Part shown: positions 1-9,402 of the stretch, piece after piece
Numbering within the stretch: position 1 is the first letter of the stretch
Layout: every line of letters begins with the position of its first letter
Origin: Flagellimonas zhangzhouensis
GTDB lineage: Bacteria > Bacteroidota > Bacteroidia > Flavobacteriales > Flavobacteriaceae
Direction of reading: 5' to 3'
Length of the DNA stretch: 64,000 nt
Assembly: GCF_900102925.1 (NCBI RefSeq)
Contig: NZ_FNKI01000001.1
Span: 744,001-808,000, forward strand
Translations under genes and position numbers: made by a program
Notes under the pieces: generated by a model
Databases searched by the model: none
Told to the model about the DNA's origin: nothing
Seen by the model: the letters and a program-made list of their open reading frames with translations, nothing else

Positions 1-349
1 CAGTTTCCTCCAAAACAGTAAAAGTCCCACCAGTTATTGTTTTTCCATCTACAGTGACACTTACTTTTCCTGTGGTTGCCCCTTCGGGAACGGTTACAAA
101 GATTTCTGTGGTGGAAGCACTTGTGATTGGGGCCGTGGTAGATCCAATTTTAACGATGTTATCGGCTTTGGTTGCCCCAAAGTTTTGTCCTGTAATCCAT
201 ATTTCTGTCCCCACAGACCCAGAAAGAGGACTAAAACTATTCATTTTTGGCCCTCCAGCAACAGGAGTTTGTTCTTCATCCTTACCACAGGAAATTACCA
301 ATAGGCAAGTAGTTAAAATGCATAAAGCATTAAGTAGTAATCTTTTCAT
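1..349 (-). CDS. IPT/TIG-domain lipoprotein, partial (3' end outside window)
   Basis: Translating the minus strand from the ATG at 349 gives an open frame to the window edge (116 codons). Residues 1-21 form a lipoprotein signal ending in LVISC, and the next residues GKDEEQ are acidic, as in the Bacteroidota lipoprotein export signal that sends lipoproteins to the cell surface. Residues ~35-115 read as one IPT/TIG (immunoglobulin-like) domain (SPLSGSVGTEIWITGQNFG), a fold of surface glycan-binding proteins. What lies beyond is unknown, so the full function cannot be stated. A surface-exposed binding or adhesion lipoprotein is likely. Confidence 0.75.
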   Translation of the reverse strand, partial: MKRLLLNALCILTTCLLVISCGKDEEQTPVAGGPKMNSFSPLSGSVGTEIWITGQNFGATKADNIVKIGSTTAPITSASTTEIFVTVPEGATTGKVSVTVDGKTITGGTFTVLEET

Positions 350-468
350 GATGTGTAAAATTTGGTTTATGCATCAAGTAAGGGGAAAAAGTAGAGCATG
401 GGGTGAGCTAATTGATGAATGCCCTATTTGGGTTGACGGATGGTGCGTATTATAATCAAGAATGACCA

Positions 469-535
469 TGTCATTTCGAACAGAGGTGAGAAATCTAAAA
501 CATCTAAAAGAGATTTCTCAATCGTAGCTATGCTC
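469..535. repeat. dispersed palindromic repeat, family A copy
   Basis: Starts TGTCATTTCGAACAGAGG, runs to GAGAAATCT, and is followed about 20 bases later by the inverted AGATTTCTC. The same TGTCAT...GAAATCT or GAATCT layout recurs near 8.6, 16.6, 28.5, 29.8, 46.1 and 47.5 kb, always between genes or at a gene end. Copies are degenerate, so borders are approximate. Confidence 0.6.
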
Positions 536-708
536 CTCAATTGGAAATAAGGCATATTATTTCGAGTTATTCTTAATCGGTTTTAAGGGACGTCCAGAAA
601 TCCAACAATCCAATAATCTAAGAATCAACCTTACCAGAAAAATAGGCGAATCTCAACAAGATTGAGGTCAAAAAGCTAGCCCAATATCAACATCACAGTG
701 ACATTTCT

Positions 709-716
709 TACTTTTG
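709..716 (+). promoter_or_regulatory. promoter -7 element TACTTTTG for the DUF3078 gene
   Basis: Exact match to the Bacteroidota -7 consensus TAnnTTTG, 26 nt before the ATG at 743. No clear -33 TTG at the expected distance. It decides the start: the alternative GTG at 698 lies upstream of this element and would not be transcribed. Confidence 0.6.
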
Positions 717-742
717 GGGTTCTAAACAGTAAACTCCATACT

Positions 743-1675
743 ATGAAAAAATTGCTTTTGGCCACCATGGCCATTTTCGTGTGGTCTTTTGCCTCGGCAC
801 AGACCGAAGAAGAAATCAAGGCCGAAATGGGGCCAAAGAAAGATTCCATCGCCGCTATTCAAAAAAGGGTAGACGCCTTACAAGCCCAATTGGATGCACT
901 TCCAGGGTGGAAAATCGGTGCATTCGGAACTATAGGGGGTAGTCTTTCCCAATTCAACAATTGGTTTTCTCAAGGAATCCCGAACAACTCATCAGGAAAC
1001 TTCGGTTTTACAGTAAATGCTTATGCCAATCTTAAAGAGGAAAAATACTTTTGGAGAAATGCAGCCAATCTTCACCTTTCCTGGGTAAAGCTGGATGATA
1101 AGGATGACCCTAATGATGATGATAGCTTTAGACCAACTACAGATGTTTTCAATATTTCCTCGCTTTATGGCTGGAAATTGACCGAAAGCTTCGCGATTTC
1201 CGCTCTTGGTGAATATAGAACCACAATTTTGGACAACTTCAATGATCCTGGATACCTTGATTTGGGTGTTGGTGGTACCTGGACCCCTATTCCAGATTTG
1301 GTTGTGGTAATCCATCCTTTGAACTACAACTTTGTGTTCAGCAGTGGGGATGATATTTTTGAATCTTCCATGGGTGCCAAAATTGTAGCAGATTACACCA
1401 AGAAATTCGGTGACATCAGCTTTAAAAGTAACCTTTCCATGTTCCAAAGTTACAAGAGCAGTGATTACAGCAACTGGACGTGGACGAACTCATTCTCTTA
1501 CACCCTTTGGAAAATGATCGGAGTAGGTTTTGATTTTGGGTTGAGAAGCAACAAACAAGAAACATTGAATTATGTTTTGAACAATGCTCCTACTCCAGAC
1601 CCAAATGCTACTTTTGATAATATTGATAATGAATTGCAGACGTATTGGACTCTTGGATTGAGTTATAAGTTTTAA
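743..1675 (+). CDS. DUF3078 domain-containing protein
   Basis: 310 aa with a Sec signal peptide at residues 1-20 (MKKLLLATMAIFVWSFASAQ). A short charged, possibly coiled-coil stretch (about 21-55) follows, then a beta-rich body with repeated aromatic/Gly patterns (W...GGSLSQFNNW, NAYANLKEEKYFWRN) that ends in a C-terminal aromatic residue (LGLSYKF). This is the DUF3078 pattern seen in Bacteroidota, likely an outer-membrane beta-barrel or periplasmic beta-protein of unknown role. The start at 743 is preferred over GTG 698 because the promoter lies between them and the signal peptide begins exactly at this Met. It stands alone: its own promoter upstream and a strong terminator after the stop. 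Confidence 0.8.
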   Translation: MKKLLLATMAIFVWSFASAQTEEEIKAEMGPKKDSIAAIQKRVDALQAQLDALPGWKIGAFGTIGGSLSQFNNWFSQGIPNNSSGNFGFTVNAYANLKEEKYFWRNAANLHLSWVKLDDKDDPNDDDSFRPTTDVFNISSLYGWKLTESFAISALGEYRTTILDNFNDPGYLDLGVGGTWTPIPDLVVVIHPLNYNFVFSSGDDIFESSMGAKIVADYTKKFGDISFKSNLSMFQSYKSSDYSNWTWTNSFSYTLWKMIGVGFDFGLRSNKQETLNYVLNNAPTPDPNATFDNIDNELQTYWTLGLSYKF

Positions 1676-1700
1676 AAGAATTACAATTTATAATACAAAC

Positions 1701-1735
1701 AAAAAACGCCCTTCAATTGGAGGGCGTTTTTGTGG
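1701..1735. terminator. Rho-independent terminator after the DUF3078 gene
   Basis: AAAAACGCCCTTC pairs with GGAGGGCGTTTTT around an AATT loop and is followed by T residues. The A-run before the stem makes it potentially bidirectional, but hflX ends 216 bp to the right, so it mainly serves the plus-strand gene. The remaining ~215 bp up to 1950 hold nothing recognisable. Confidence 0.85.
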
Positions 1736-1950
1736 GGTGAAAAATATTTTCTAATGTTTTTAAGACCATGGCCAAAGTAGGTTAAGATCAGTTAGATCGA
1801 GGTTGGACACTAAACGACTTAAAAACAATGTGAATCTAGGTCATCTGTGGTCTTTTCCTAAATTTTTGTTGTGAACCTACTTTAAATTGTGGTAAAGTCT
1901 GAATAGGAAAACATCTTATCGGAAATTGAGAACACTTTGTCTAGTGCTAT

Positions 1951-3162
1951 CTAGTATTCATCCAAGTGTTCTGGGTACAAAAAGTTGTTGTACGGGAATC
2001 GAGTCACATGAATTTCACGAACGGCATCGTAAACTTTCTTGCGAAAATCGTCCATGTTTTCCTTGTTCAAAGCAGAGATGAAAAGAGCATTGTCGCCTAT
2101 TTTATTGAACCATGTTTTTTTCCATTCCTCTAAGGTGAAATGGGCACTTGTTCTCTCGGTCACCAAATCATCTTCTTCGATAATTTCAGGTTGGTATTGA
2201 TCAATTTTATTGAATACCATAATACACGGTTTACCCGAACTATCAATTTCATCCAAAATTTGATTCACAGAAGCAATATGCTCTTCAAAATTCGGGTGTG
2301 AAATATCGACCACATGAAGCAATAAATCAGCTTCGCGCACCTCGTCCAAGGTACTTTTAAAACTTTCCACCAATTGAGTGGGCAATTTGCGAATGAACCC
2401 AACCGTATCACTCAACAAAAAAGGAAGATTTCCAATCACCACTTTTCGAACTGTAGTGTCTAGGGTGGCAAAAAGCTTGTTTTCAGCAAACACTTCGCTT
2501 TTACTGATTACATTCATCAAAGTAGATTTTCCCACGTTGGTATATCCGACAAGGGCAACGCGAACCAATGCGCCACGGTTACCCCTTTGGGTTTCCATTT
2601 GACGGTCGATTTTGGTCAATTTCTTTTTCAACAAAGAAATTCGGTCTCGAACAATACGTCTATCCGTTTCAATTTCCGTTTCACCAGGACCACGCATTCC
2701 AATACCCCCTCGTTGACGCTCCAAGTGCGTCCAAAGACCCGTTAATCGAGGCAATAAATATTCATATTGCGCCAGTTCAACTTGGGTACGGGCATAACTG
2801 GTTTGGGCTCGTTGGGCAAAAATGTCCAAAATAAGCCCCGTTCTATCCAGAATCTTGCAGCGAAGAATTTTTTCAATATTATTTTGTTGGGCAGGCGTAA
2901 GCTCATCATCAAAAATAACGGAGCCAATTTCGTTCTCTTTAACATATTGCTGCACCTCTTCCATCTTCCCACTTCCGATATAGGTTTTGGGATTGGGCAC
3001 ATCAATACGTTGCACAAATCGTTTCTCCACCTCGCCACCTGCAGTGTAGGTCAAAAATTCCAATTCATCCAAGTACTCAGTAACTTTGGTTTCATCTTGC
3101 GCTTGGTTGATGATCCCAATGAGTACCGCCTTTTCATAATCTATCGACTTCTTTTCTAGCAT
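1951..3162 (-). CDS. hflX: GTPase HflX
   Basis: 403 aa, normal HflX length. HflX is a ribosome-associated GTPase that splits stalled or stress-damaged 70S ribosomes. The N-terminal HflX domain spans about 1-195, including a helical linker (RQRGGIGMRGPGETEIETD). The G domain follows: G1 GYTNVGKST (~205), G3 DTVGF (~252), G4 NKID (~320), and a G5-like SALN. A short C-terminal extension follows. The ATG at 3162 was chosen; the preceding in-frame codon (3165) is TTG, closer to the promoter. It is monocistronic by spacing, with its own TAnnTTTG element 17 nt upstream. Confidence 0.95.
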   Translation of the reverse strand: MLEKKSIDYEKAVLIGIINQAQDETKVTEYLDELEFLTYTAGGEVEKRFVQRIDVPNPKTYIGSGKMEEVQQYVKENEIGSVIFDDELTPAQQNNIEKILRCKILDRTGLILDIFAQRAQTSYARTQVELAQYEYLLPRLTGLWTHLERQRGGIGMRGPGETEIETDRRIVRDRISLLKKKLTKIDRQMETQRGNRGALVRVALVGYTNVGKSTLMNVISKSEVFAENKLFATLDTTVRKVVIGNLPFLLSDTVGFIRKLPTQLVESFKSTLDEVREADLLLHVVDISHPNFEEHIASVNQILDEIDSSGKPCIMVFNKIDQYQPEIIEEDDLVTERTSAHFTLEEWKKTWFNKIGDNALFISALNKENMDDFRKKVYDAVREIHVTRFPYNNFLYPEHLDEY

Positions 3163-3179
3163 CAAAAAGTTTTAAAGTG

Positions 3180-3187
3180 CAAATCTA
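3180..3187 (-). promoter_or_regulatory. promoter -7 element TAGATTTG for hflX
   Basis: Exact TAnnTTTG match on the minus strand. A TTTG lies 16 nt further upstream (3204-3207), slightly closer than the usual -33/-7 spacing. Confidence 0.55.
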
Positions 3188-3310
3188 CACAATGTTTTGC
3201 AAGCAAAAATCTGCTTTTTGCCTTTTAAAGCACGATGAACACAGGAAAACAGTACGATGACAACAGATTGTTTCCTATCTTGAAGCCGTAATTCAACCTA
3301 ACTCAATACA

Positions 3311-6052
3311 ATGCTCCGTTTACCTAACTCCCCCAAGGGAAAACTTAGTGGTTTTTCCTTTTTGAAACTTCGATTTTTATCCCTTTTTAGTTTGATGTGT
3401 TTGGGACTCCAAGCCCAAAATTCCACTATTCCAAAACCCGAAGATGTCATTGGTTTCGAAGTGGGTTCTGATTTTCATTTGGCTACCTACGAACAATCCA
3501 TCGAATATTTTAAAAAATTGGATGCTGCTAGTGATTTGGTAGAGATGCGAGAGACTGGAAAAACTTCCGAAGGGAGAACATGGTATTATGTGTTGATTTC
3601 TTCCAAAGAAAATCTGGCCAAGATTAAGCATTACAAAGAAATTTCCCAAAAGTTGGCCCATCCTAAAGGTTTGAGTAAAGAGGAAGCGAAAAAATTAGCT
3701 GAGGAGGGCAAGGCCATTGTCGATTTAAGTGGCGGATTGCACGCTTCGGAAGTGGCAGGAGCGCAACATATTATAACCTTGGCACATCAAATTATCAGTG
3801 AGGCCGATACCAAAAAATTCAAACCTATTTTGGATGATGTGATTTTGGTACTATGGCCATCTTTAAACCCTGATGGTCAGGATATCATCGCCAATTGGTA
3901 TATGTCCAACGTAGGAACTCCTTATGAAACGGCGAGAACCCCTTGGTTATATCAAAAATATGTGGGACACGATAATAATAGGGATGCTTACATGCTCAAT
4001 ATGTTGGAATCTCGTGTTGTTGGAAGAACATGGCGTGAGTGGGAGCCTAATGTGATCCATGTGCACCATCAGTCCTCCCCATTCCCAACTCGGATTTGGT
4101 TGCCGCCCTTTGCGGAGCCTATTGCACCACAAACGCCCCCGATCGTTGCTCGTGAAACTAACATGATCGGAATGGCAATGGCCCAAGAATTGGAATCGGA
4201 AGGGTTGCCGGGTGCAGTTCACATGGGAAAAGGCTTTGATGCTTGGTATCCAGGATACATTGATTACTTGCCTGCCATGCAAAATATTCCATCTTTTTGG
4301 ACGGAAACAGCATTGTACCGATATGCAACGCCCTATTTTTATACCATTCGGGATTTTCCAGAAAGTCGAAGAGATTTAAGAGTGGAATCTTTGTACAACA
4401 GCCCTTGGAAAGGGGGCTGGTGGCGATTAAGTGATGCCATGCAGTATATGCAAACCGCTTCGATTGCTGTGTTGGATTATTCGGCTAAGTATAAGGAAAC
4501 ACTGCTTTTCAATAAATATCAGGCAGCGATTACCACCATTGAAAAATATAAGAATGAAGCACCTTATGCGTACATCATTCCACAAAAGCAACGAGATCCG
4601 GTTCGTCCTGTTGAATTGTTGAAGCGGTTGGCTTTTAATGGGATTGAAATTGCGCAATTGGACCAACCGATGGCATACTCCGGAGTTACCTATCCTAAAG
4701 GAACTTGGGTAATTCCGATGGACCAAGAGTTTGCGGAAATGGCAAGACAGGTGTTGGATGTGCAAGTGTATCCTGATTTAAGGGAATCTCCCGATGGACC
4801 TTTGGAACAACCGTACGATGCGGCTGGTTGGACGCTCCCTTTTCAGATGGAGGTGAATGTGGTAACAGGAATGGTGCCTTTGTCGGATGATTTTAGAGCT
4901 GCACTAAAACCAGTTGAGGGAACACCGCTGGAAACCACCGATGATGAAACTGAAGATTTAAACAAAAATGATTTTGCTCCAGGAGTAGGATTTGATACGG
5001 ATGCCACTGCTGCTGGAATCAAACCTTTGCCTGGCACTTTAAAAGGAGGAGGTAGCACGTTATGGTTAGATCCTGCTGAAAATAATATTTTCCGTGTATT
5101 GGCTGAGGCTACAAAATCCGCTGGAATGTCTGTTGTTTATGATGCCAAAACCAAAAAATATGGGGTCCAAGGCGCAAGTACTGCCAAGAAACAACAATGG
5201 GTGAGAGATTATGCCATAAATGGTGTGCAAGGTTCTGGATCAAATTCCGCAAAAGTGAAAACGCGAATTGGTGTGTATCGTCCTTGGACAGCCAGTATGG
5301 ATATGGGTTGGACCCGTTGGTTACTGGATAATTTTGGGTTTGATTATGCCTCACTTCGAGATACTGATTTTAAATCAGGAAACTTAAAAGACCGTTTTGA
5401 TGTGATTGTTTTTGGTTCTGAATGGCCAGGATCTATCGAAAATGGGATTGAACCAGGTTCTGCACCTGCAGAATATACAGGCGGATTGGGTGAACTTGGA
5501 TCTAGAAACCTAAATAACTTTGTGGAAGAAGGAGGAACATTGATCAGTTTGAACCGCAGCTCCGATTATACAATTAAAGCTTTGCATTTGCCAGTAACCA
5601 ATGTGGTGGATAAAGTAAGCAGGGCTAAATTCTTTACTGGAGGATCTATTGTGCAAGTCAACACCAATCCAAGTCATCCTGTAATGGCGGGAATGATGGA
5701 TAAAGCCAATGTATTTGTGTATAACAGTCCTGTTTTTGCAACTACCGATGGATTTGAGGGAGAGGTTTTGGCCAAATACCAAGAGCAAGGATCCCCTTTA
5801 ATGTCAGGCTATTTGGTTGGGGAAAGCTTTCTAAATGGAAAAGCGGCCGCTTTGGATGTAAAGCATGGTAAAGGACATGTCTTGTTGTTCGGATTTCAGC
5901 CACAATGGCGAGGTCAACCCATGGGAACCTACCGTACATTGTTCAATGCATTGCTATACGGAAATGACATGCCCAACATGAAAAGAGAAGTTTTAGAATC
6001 ATGGGAAAGTGTTTCCGCCTCCCATGAGGCCTCTGAAACTGGAAATAAATAG
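3311..6052 (+). CDS. secreted M14-family zinc carboxypeptidase with C-terminal GATase-like domain
   Basis: 913 aa. The signal peptide is long (residues 1-36, ending LQAQ). The M14 peptidase domain covers about 40-400: zinc-binding HxxE in GGLHASEVAG (~146), HDNNRD (~220), a downstream His in VIHVHHQ (~250), and a Glu in FWTETALYRYA (~340) that fits the catalytic base. From ~660 to 890 the sequence (GVYRPWTASMDMGWTRWLL ... DVIVFGSEWPG ... HGKGHVLLFGFQPQWRGQ) resembles the class I glutamine-amidotransferase-like fold often found at the end of large Bacteroidota M14 enzymes. It should act in the periplasm or outside on peptides. No T9SS tail is visible. Substrate unknown. Confidence 0.85.
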   Translation: MLRLPNSPKGKLSGFSFLKLRFLSLFSLMCLGLQAQNSTIPKPEDVIGFEVGSDFHLATYEQSIEYFKKLDAASDLVEMRETGKTSEGRTWYYVLISSKENLAKIKHYKEISQKLAHPKGLSKEEAKKLAEEGKAIVDLSGGLHASEVAGAQHIITLAHQIISEADTKKFKPILDDVILVLWPSLNPDGQDIIANWYMSNVGTPYETARTPWLYQKYVGHDNNRDAYMLNMLESRVVGRTWREWEPNVIHVHHQSSPFPTRIWLPPFAEPIAPQTPPIVARETNMIGMAMAQELESEGLPGAVHMGKGFDAWYPGYIDYLPAMQNIPSFWTETALYRYATPYFYTIRDFPESRRDLRVESLYNSPWKGGWWRLSDAMQYMQTASIAVLDYSAKYKETLLFNKYQAAITTIEKYKNEAPYAYIIPQKQRDPVRPVELLKRLAFNGIEIAQLDQPMAYSGVTYPKGTWVIPMDQEFAEMARQVLDVQVYPDLRESPDGPLEQPYDAAGWTLPFQMEVNVVTGMVPLSDDFRAALKPVEGTPLETTDDETEDLNKNDFAPGVGFDTDATAAGIKPLPGTLKGGGSTLWLDPAENNIFRVLAEATKSAGMSVVYDAKTKKYGVQGASTAKKQQWVRDYAINGVQGSGSNSAKVKTRIGVYRPWTASMDMGWTRWLLDNFGFDYASLRDTDFKSGNLKDRFDVIVFGSEWPGSIENGIEPGSAPAEYTGGLGELGSRNLNNFVEEGGTLISLNRSSDYTIKALHLPVTNVVDKVSRAKFFTGGSIVQVNTNPSHPVMAGMMDKANVFVYNSPVFATTDGFEGEVLAKYQEQGSPLMSGYLVGESFLNGKAAALDVKHGKGHVLLFGFQPQWRGQPMGTYRTLFNALLYGNDMPNMKREVLESWESVSASHEASETGNK

Positions 6053-6236
6053 GTATTGTTTCAGGTAATTTTGGACTACAAAAAATAAGTAGGAAAAAAA
6101 TACACCACATAAAAGTGAATTTTCACAACAGCTTGATATAAATCAAGATGTATTTCATCGAATAAAGTAGGATTTTTATCGATGATTCTTACTTCTCCTA
6201 ATATATTCGTAGTCCAAATCTTACCTAAACTTAATT

Positions 6237-8432
6237 ATGGACTTCAGATTATCTATAGGGGCTAAAGGATTGATCTTCTCCATCTTACTTTCGACTACAG
6301 GCTGGTTCTCAGTAATGGGCCAGTCAAGTAATGCCAAAGAAGCCATTCGTTCATCCTACAACAATGGCAAAATGGTTTCCATTATTTCCGAAATGGAATC
6401 CGAATATGAAATCACAAACAAAAAGATTACCGATTTACTTACATCCAAAGGAATCAAGGCCACCGAGAAATCTGCAACTGGTGCAGATGTTGCCTTAAAA
6501 GATGTGGGAACAGACGGTACACCACTTTACTATACCACCTTAAATGATCCTGCTTCCCAAACTTCAAGAGCGTATACTTTGTATGATAATGGTCTTTTGA
6601 ACCTTGGATTAACAGGTTTGGGAATGAATGTAGGTATTTGGGATTCTGGTGCGGCATTAACATCACACCAAGAATTTGATACCAGAGCCACCAATGCAGA
6701 CGGTTCTGGAGAGGTTAGTCTACACTCCACTTTGGTAACAGGAAATATTATTTCCTCTGGAGTTGAACCGAATGCCCAAGGTGTTGCTTACGGAGCCAAA
6801 GCCCAAACCTACGATTGGTCCCGTGATAAAATTGAGGTAGCTGAAGCTGCTGCAAACGGTATGTTGCTGAGTAATCATTCTTATGGAATTTTATCGGATC
6901 GTGTTCCAGATTGGTATTTTGGCGCTTATATTAAAGTAGCCCAAGACTGGGACAAGATCATGTACAACGCTCCTTATTATTTAATGGTGACTGCAGCAGG
7001 GAATGCTCAAAATTCATACGATAATGCTACACCTAATTTTGGAAAAACTGCTGATGGGTTTGATTTGCTTTTGGGGTTTACCGTGGCAAAAAATGGTTTG
7101 ACCATTGCAGGGGCTGATACAGAAATCAATCAAAATGGTGAATTAACTAAAGCTTCTGTGGCTGGATACAGTAGTTTTGGACCTGTGGATGATGGTCGAA
7201 TCAAACCAGATTTAGCAGGAGACGGAACTAATATATTATCGACTAGTTCTGCAACCAATAGCAGTTATCAAGTTTCTGCAGGAACGTCTATGGCGGCTCC
7301 TGGAATTACAGGGTCATTATTATTGTTACAACAATATCACGAAGAGCTTTTTGGTAATTACATGAAAGCGGCCACCTTAAAGGGGCTTGCGCTTCATACT
7401 GCTGATGATATTGGAGCAAAAGGTCCTGACTACAAAATGGGTTGGGGGGTAATGAATGCGAAAGTTGCCGCTGAGGTGCTTCAAAATAAAGATTACACTA
7501 CTTTGGTGAATGAAGAAAACTTGACTAATGGAAATTCCTATTCCATTAAAGTCACTGCGGATGGAAATGGTCCTTTGATGGCATCTATTTCTTGGACGGA
7601 TCCAGAAGCTGTAAACATCAACCGAGGAGATTTAAATAGTACCACTGCCGCTATAATGAACGATTTGGATATTAGAATCACCAAAGGTGGAGAAACCTAT
7701 TTGCCTTGGAAATTAAATCCAGCCAAAGCCAATGATGCCGCAACGAAAGGTGATAACAAAGTTGATCCTTATGAGCGAATAGACATTGACAATGCATCAG
7801 GTGAATATACGATTACGATTACCCACAAAGGAAGTTTGACCAATGGGCTTCAGGATTTTTCTTTGATCGTTTCAGGAGCACAGATTTCAACTTGTTCTTT
7901 GGAGGTTCCTACAGGATTGGAAGTATTGGATTCCTCAAAGGATGCAACTAACATTTCGTGGGAGGGAATAGGTGAAACCTTATACGAAGTGCAATTCAAA
8001 AGCATTGATACAGATGAATGGAACAGTGAAATGCTTTGGGAGAGTGAATTTACCATGACCGATTTGGAAGTTGGAAAAGTGTACGAAGCACGAGTTCGTT
8101 CCATTTGTACAGAAAATGCAGTTTCTGAGTTTTCAGATATTTTGGAGTTTGAATTTAATGGAGAGGAAACTCAAATCATGCAGAATGCTCCGTTGACGAT
8201 TCCACAAGAATTGAATATATCTGTTTACCCTAATCCAGCCGTAAGTTATTTGAATGTAGAGGCGGAACTTTCACAAGATGCTCAATATTCGATTGTAACT
8301 ACCTCTGGGAATGTGATCAAAAAAGGGAAAACACAGGGCTCCATCAATGTATCTTCTTTGTCCTCTGGATTGTATGTTTTAGTGGTTCAGGATTACGCCG
8401 GGATTAAGAGCACGAAGTTTTATAAAAATTAA
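6237..8432 (+). CDS. S8 subtilisin-like serine protease with T9SS type A sorting domain
   Basis: 731 aa. Signal peptide about 1-29. The catalytic triad is recognisable: Asp in GIWDSGA (~134), His in LHSTLVTG (~161) and Ser in AGTSMAAPG (~352). The usual HGTHVAG block reads HSTLVTG here, a departure at the residue after the His. After the protease come a P-domain-like or jelly-roll stretch (~420-560), an FNIII-like module (CSLEVPTGLEV ... YEARVRSICTEN, ~545-640), and a C-terminal domain from ~660 (ISVYPNPAVSYLNVEAE ... GLYVLVV ... STKFYKN). That last domain is the type A signal that directs proteins through the type IX secretion system. Expected to be cell-surface or secreted. It stands alone, 184 bp after the M14 gene. 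Confidence 0.9.
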   Translation: MDFRLSIGAKGLIFSILLSTTGWFSVMGQSSNAKEAIRSSYNNGKMVSIISEMESEYEITNKKITDLLTSKGIKATEKSATGADVALKDVGTDGTPLYYTTLNDPASQTSRAYTLYDNGLLNLGLTGLGMNVGIWDSGAALTSHQEFDTRATNADGSGEVSLHSTLVTGNIISSGVEPNAQGVAYGAKAQTYDWSRDKIEVAEAAANGMLLSNHSYGILSDRVPDWYFGAYIKVAQDWDKIMYNAPYYLMVTAAGNAQNSYDNATPNFGKTADGFDLLLGFTVAKNGLTIAGADTEINQNGELTKASVAGYSSFGPVDDGRIKPDLAGDGTNILSTSSATNSSYQVSAGTSMAAPGITGSLLLLQQYHEELFGNYMKAATLKGLALHTADDIGAKGPDYKMGWGVMNAKVAAEVLQNKDYTTLVNEENLTNGNSYSIKVTADGNGPLMASISWTDPEAVNINRGDLNSTTAAIMNDLDIRITKGGETYLPWKLNPAKANDAATKGDNKVDPYERIDIDNASGEYTITITHKGSLTNGLQDFSLIVSGAQISTCSLEVPTGLEVLDSSKDATNISWEGIGETLYEVQFKSIDTDEWNSEMLWESEFTMTDLEVGKVYEARVRSICTENAVSEFSDILEFEFNGEETQIMQNAPLTIPQELNISVYPNPAVSYLNVEAELSQDAQYSIVTTSGNVIKKGKTQGSINVSSLSSGLYVLVVQDYAGIKSTKFYKN

Positions 8433-8440
8433 ATTGAAAA

Positions 8441-8628
8441 GCTCAAGAACAAGTTCAAATTGAATATTCAAGGGAATTTTCAATCAGAAATTGGGAATAA
8501 ACAATGACCAATTGGCTCGAAATTAATGATATTGCAATTCGAGATAATTGGTGAAATTCGTGTCAAACCAACTTTAATAGATTTTTCGCTTCGCTTCGAC
8601 TAAGCTCATGCATCAGCTCAGAATGACA
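8441..8628. repeat. intergenic repeat block (family A and family B pieces)
   Basis: The gap between the S8 gene and the exonuclease gene holds three repeat-like pieces. First is AAGCTCAAGAACAAGTTCAA (8441-8460), similar to the degenerate tract at 42.04 kb. Second is GTGAAATTCGTGTCAAACCA (8551-8570), 19 of 20 identical to 47439-47458. Third is a family A piece from TCGCTTCGCTTCGAC to CTCAGAATGACA (8586-8628). No gene was seen here. Confidence 0.55.
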
Positions 8629-8679
8629 AGAAATCCTTAAACCCTTTACCATTCACCCTTTTCACTTTCACCCAAATAA

Positions 8680-9393
8680 TCATACCTTTTTTATCTCATC
8701 ATCCGCTAAAAGCTCCTCATTGCGCATTTTAAGGAATACTTGCGCCGTGGTGACCACATCCAATTCACAATAGGTTACAATTCTATCCAAGTCATTTTCT
8801 ATATAGAATACATCCTTGACCATACTACCGTCCATATCTTCCTTGGGTGATGGAATTCCTAGCACAAGAGCCAATAATTTTAGAGAGGTAAAGTGTTTGT
8901 AATCCCCAAACTTCCAAAGCTCCATGGTATCCAAATGAGGTACTTCCCATGGTTTTTTTCCAAACAGGTCCAATTTGTAGGGTAAATTGATACCATTGAT
9001 GACCATTCTACGGGCGATATAGGGAAAATCGAACTCTTTGCCATTATGCGCACACAAAAGGTGTTTGGCCTGGCTAAAATGGTCTGCAAGTAATTGCTTA
9101 AAGTCTTTTAAAATTTTTATTTCTTCCCCATAAAACGAAGTCACTCTAAAATTGCGCTGATCACCCTTTGGGGCAAAATAACCCACAGAAATGCAAACTA
9201 TCTTTCCGAATTCGGCCCAGATGCCCGCACGGTCATAAAACTCTTCGGGGGTAAATTCATCTTTGCGTTGGTATTGCGTTTTTTGTTCCCATAAGGCTTG
9301 GACATCCTCATCCAGTTCGGTGAAATGTTGTTTTTGAGGTACGGTCTCAATATCCAAAAAAAGGATATGCTCCAGGTTAAGTTTATAAAGCAT
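8680..9393 (-). CDS. 3'-5' exonuclease related to the PolB exonuclease domain
   Basis: 237 aa, a single-domain DEDD exonuclease. Exo I is the Asp/Glu pair in FLDIETVP (~13), Exo II is AHNGKEFDFPYI (~120), and Exo III is the C-terminal YCELDVVTT block (~208), which gives the DEDDy-like arrangement. The family (DNA polymerase B exonuclease-like 2) is common in Bacteroidota as a stand-alone protein with no polymerase domain. It presumably trims or proofreads DNA 3' ends; partners are unknown. The next gene upstream encodes an alkyl-DNA repair protein, so a loose DNA-repair theme is possible. Confidence 0.85.
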   Translation of the reverse strand: MLYKLNLEHILFLDIETVPQKQHFTELDEDVQALWEQKTQYQRKDEFTPEEFYDRAGIWAEFGKIVCISVGYFAPKGDQRNFRVTSFYGEEIKILKDFKQLLADHFSQAKHLLCAHNGKEFDFPYIARRMVINGINLPYKLDLFGKKPWEVPHLDTMELWKFGDYKHFTSLKLLALVLGIPSPKEDMDGSMVKDVFYIENDLDRIVTYCELDVVTTAQVFLKMRNEELLADDEIKKV

Positions 9394-9402
9394 TGTAAAA
9401 AT

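Larger units (their letters stand above)
350..742. other. intergenic region, 393 bp, between divergent genes
   Basis: No convincing gene is visible. It separates the divergent lipoprotein (minus) and DUF3078 (plus) genes. It contains one copy of the dispersed palindromic repeat (about 469-535) and, at its right end, a TAnnTTTG promoter element for the DUF3078 gene. Nothing else was recognised. Confidence 0.6.
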
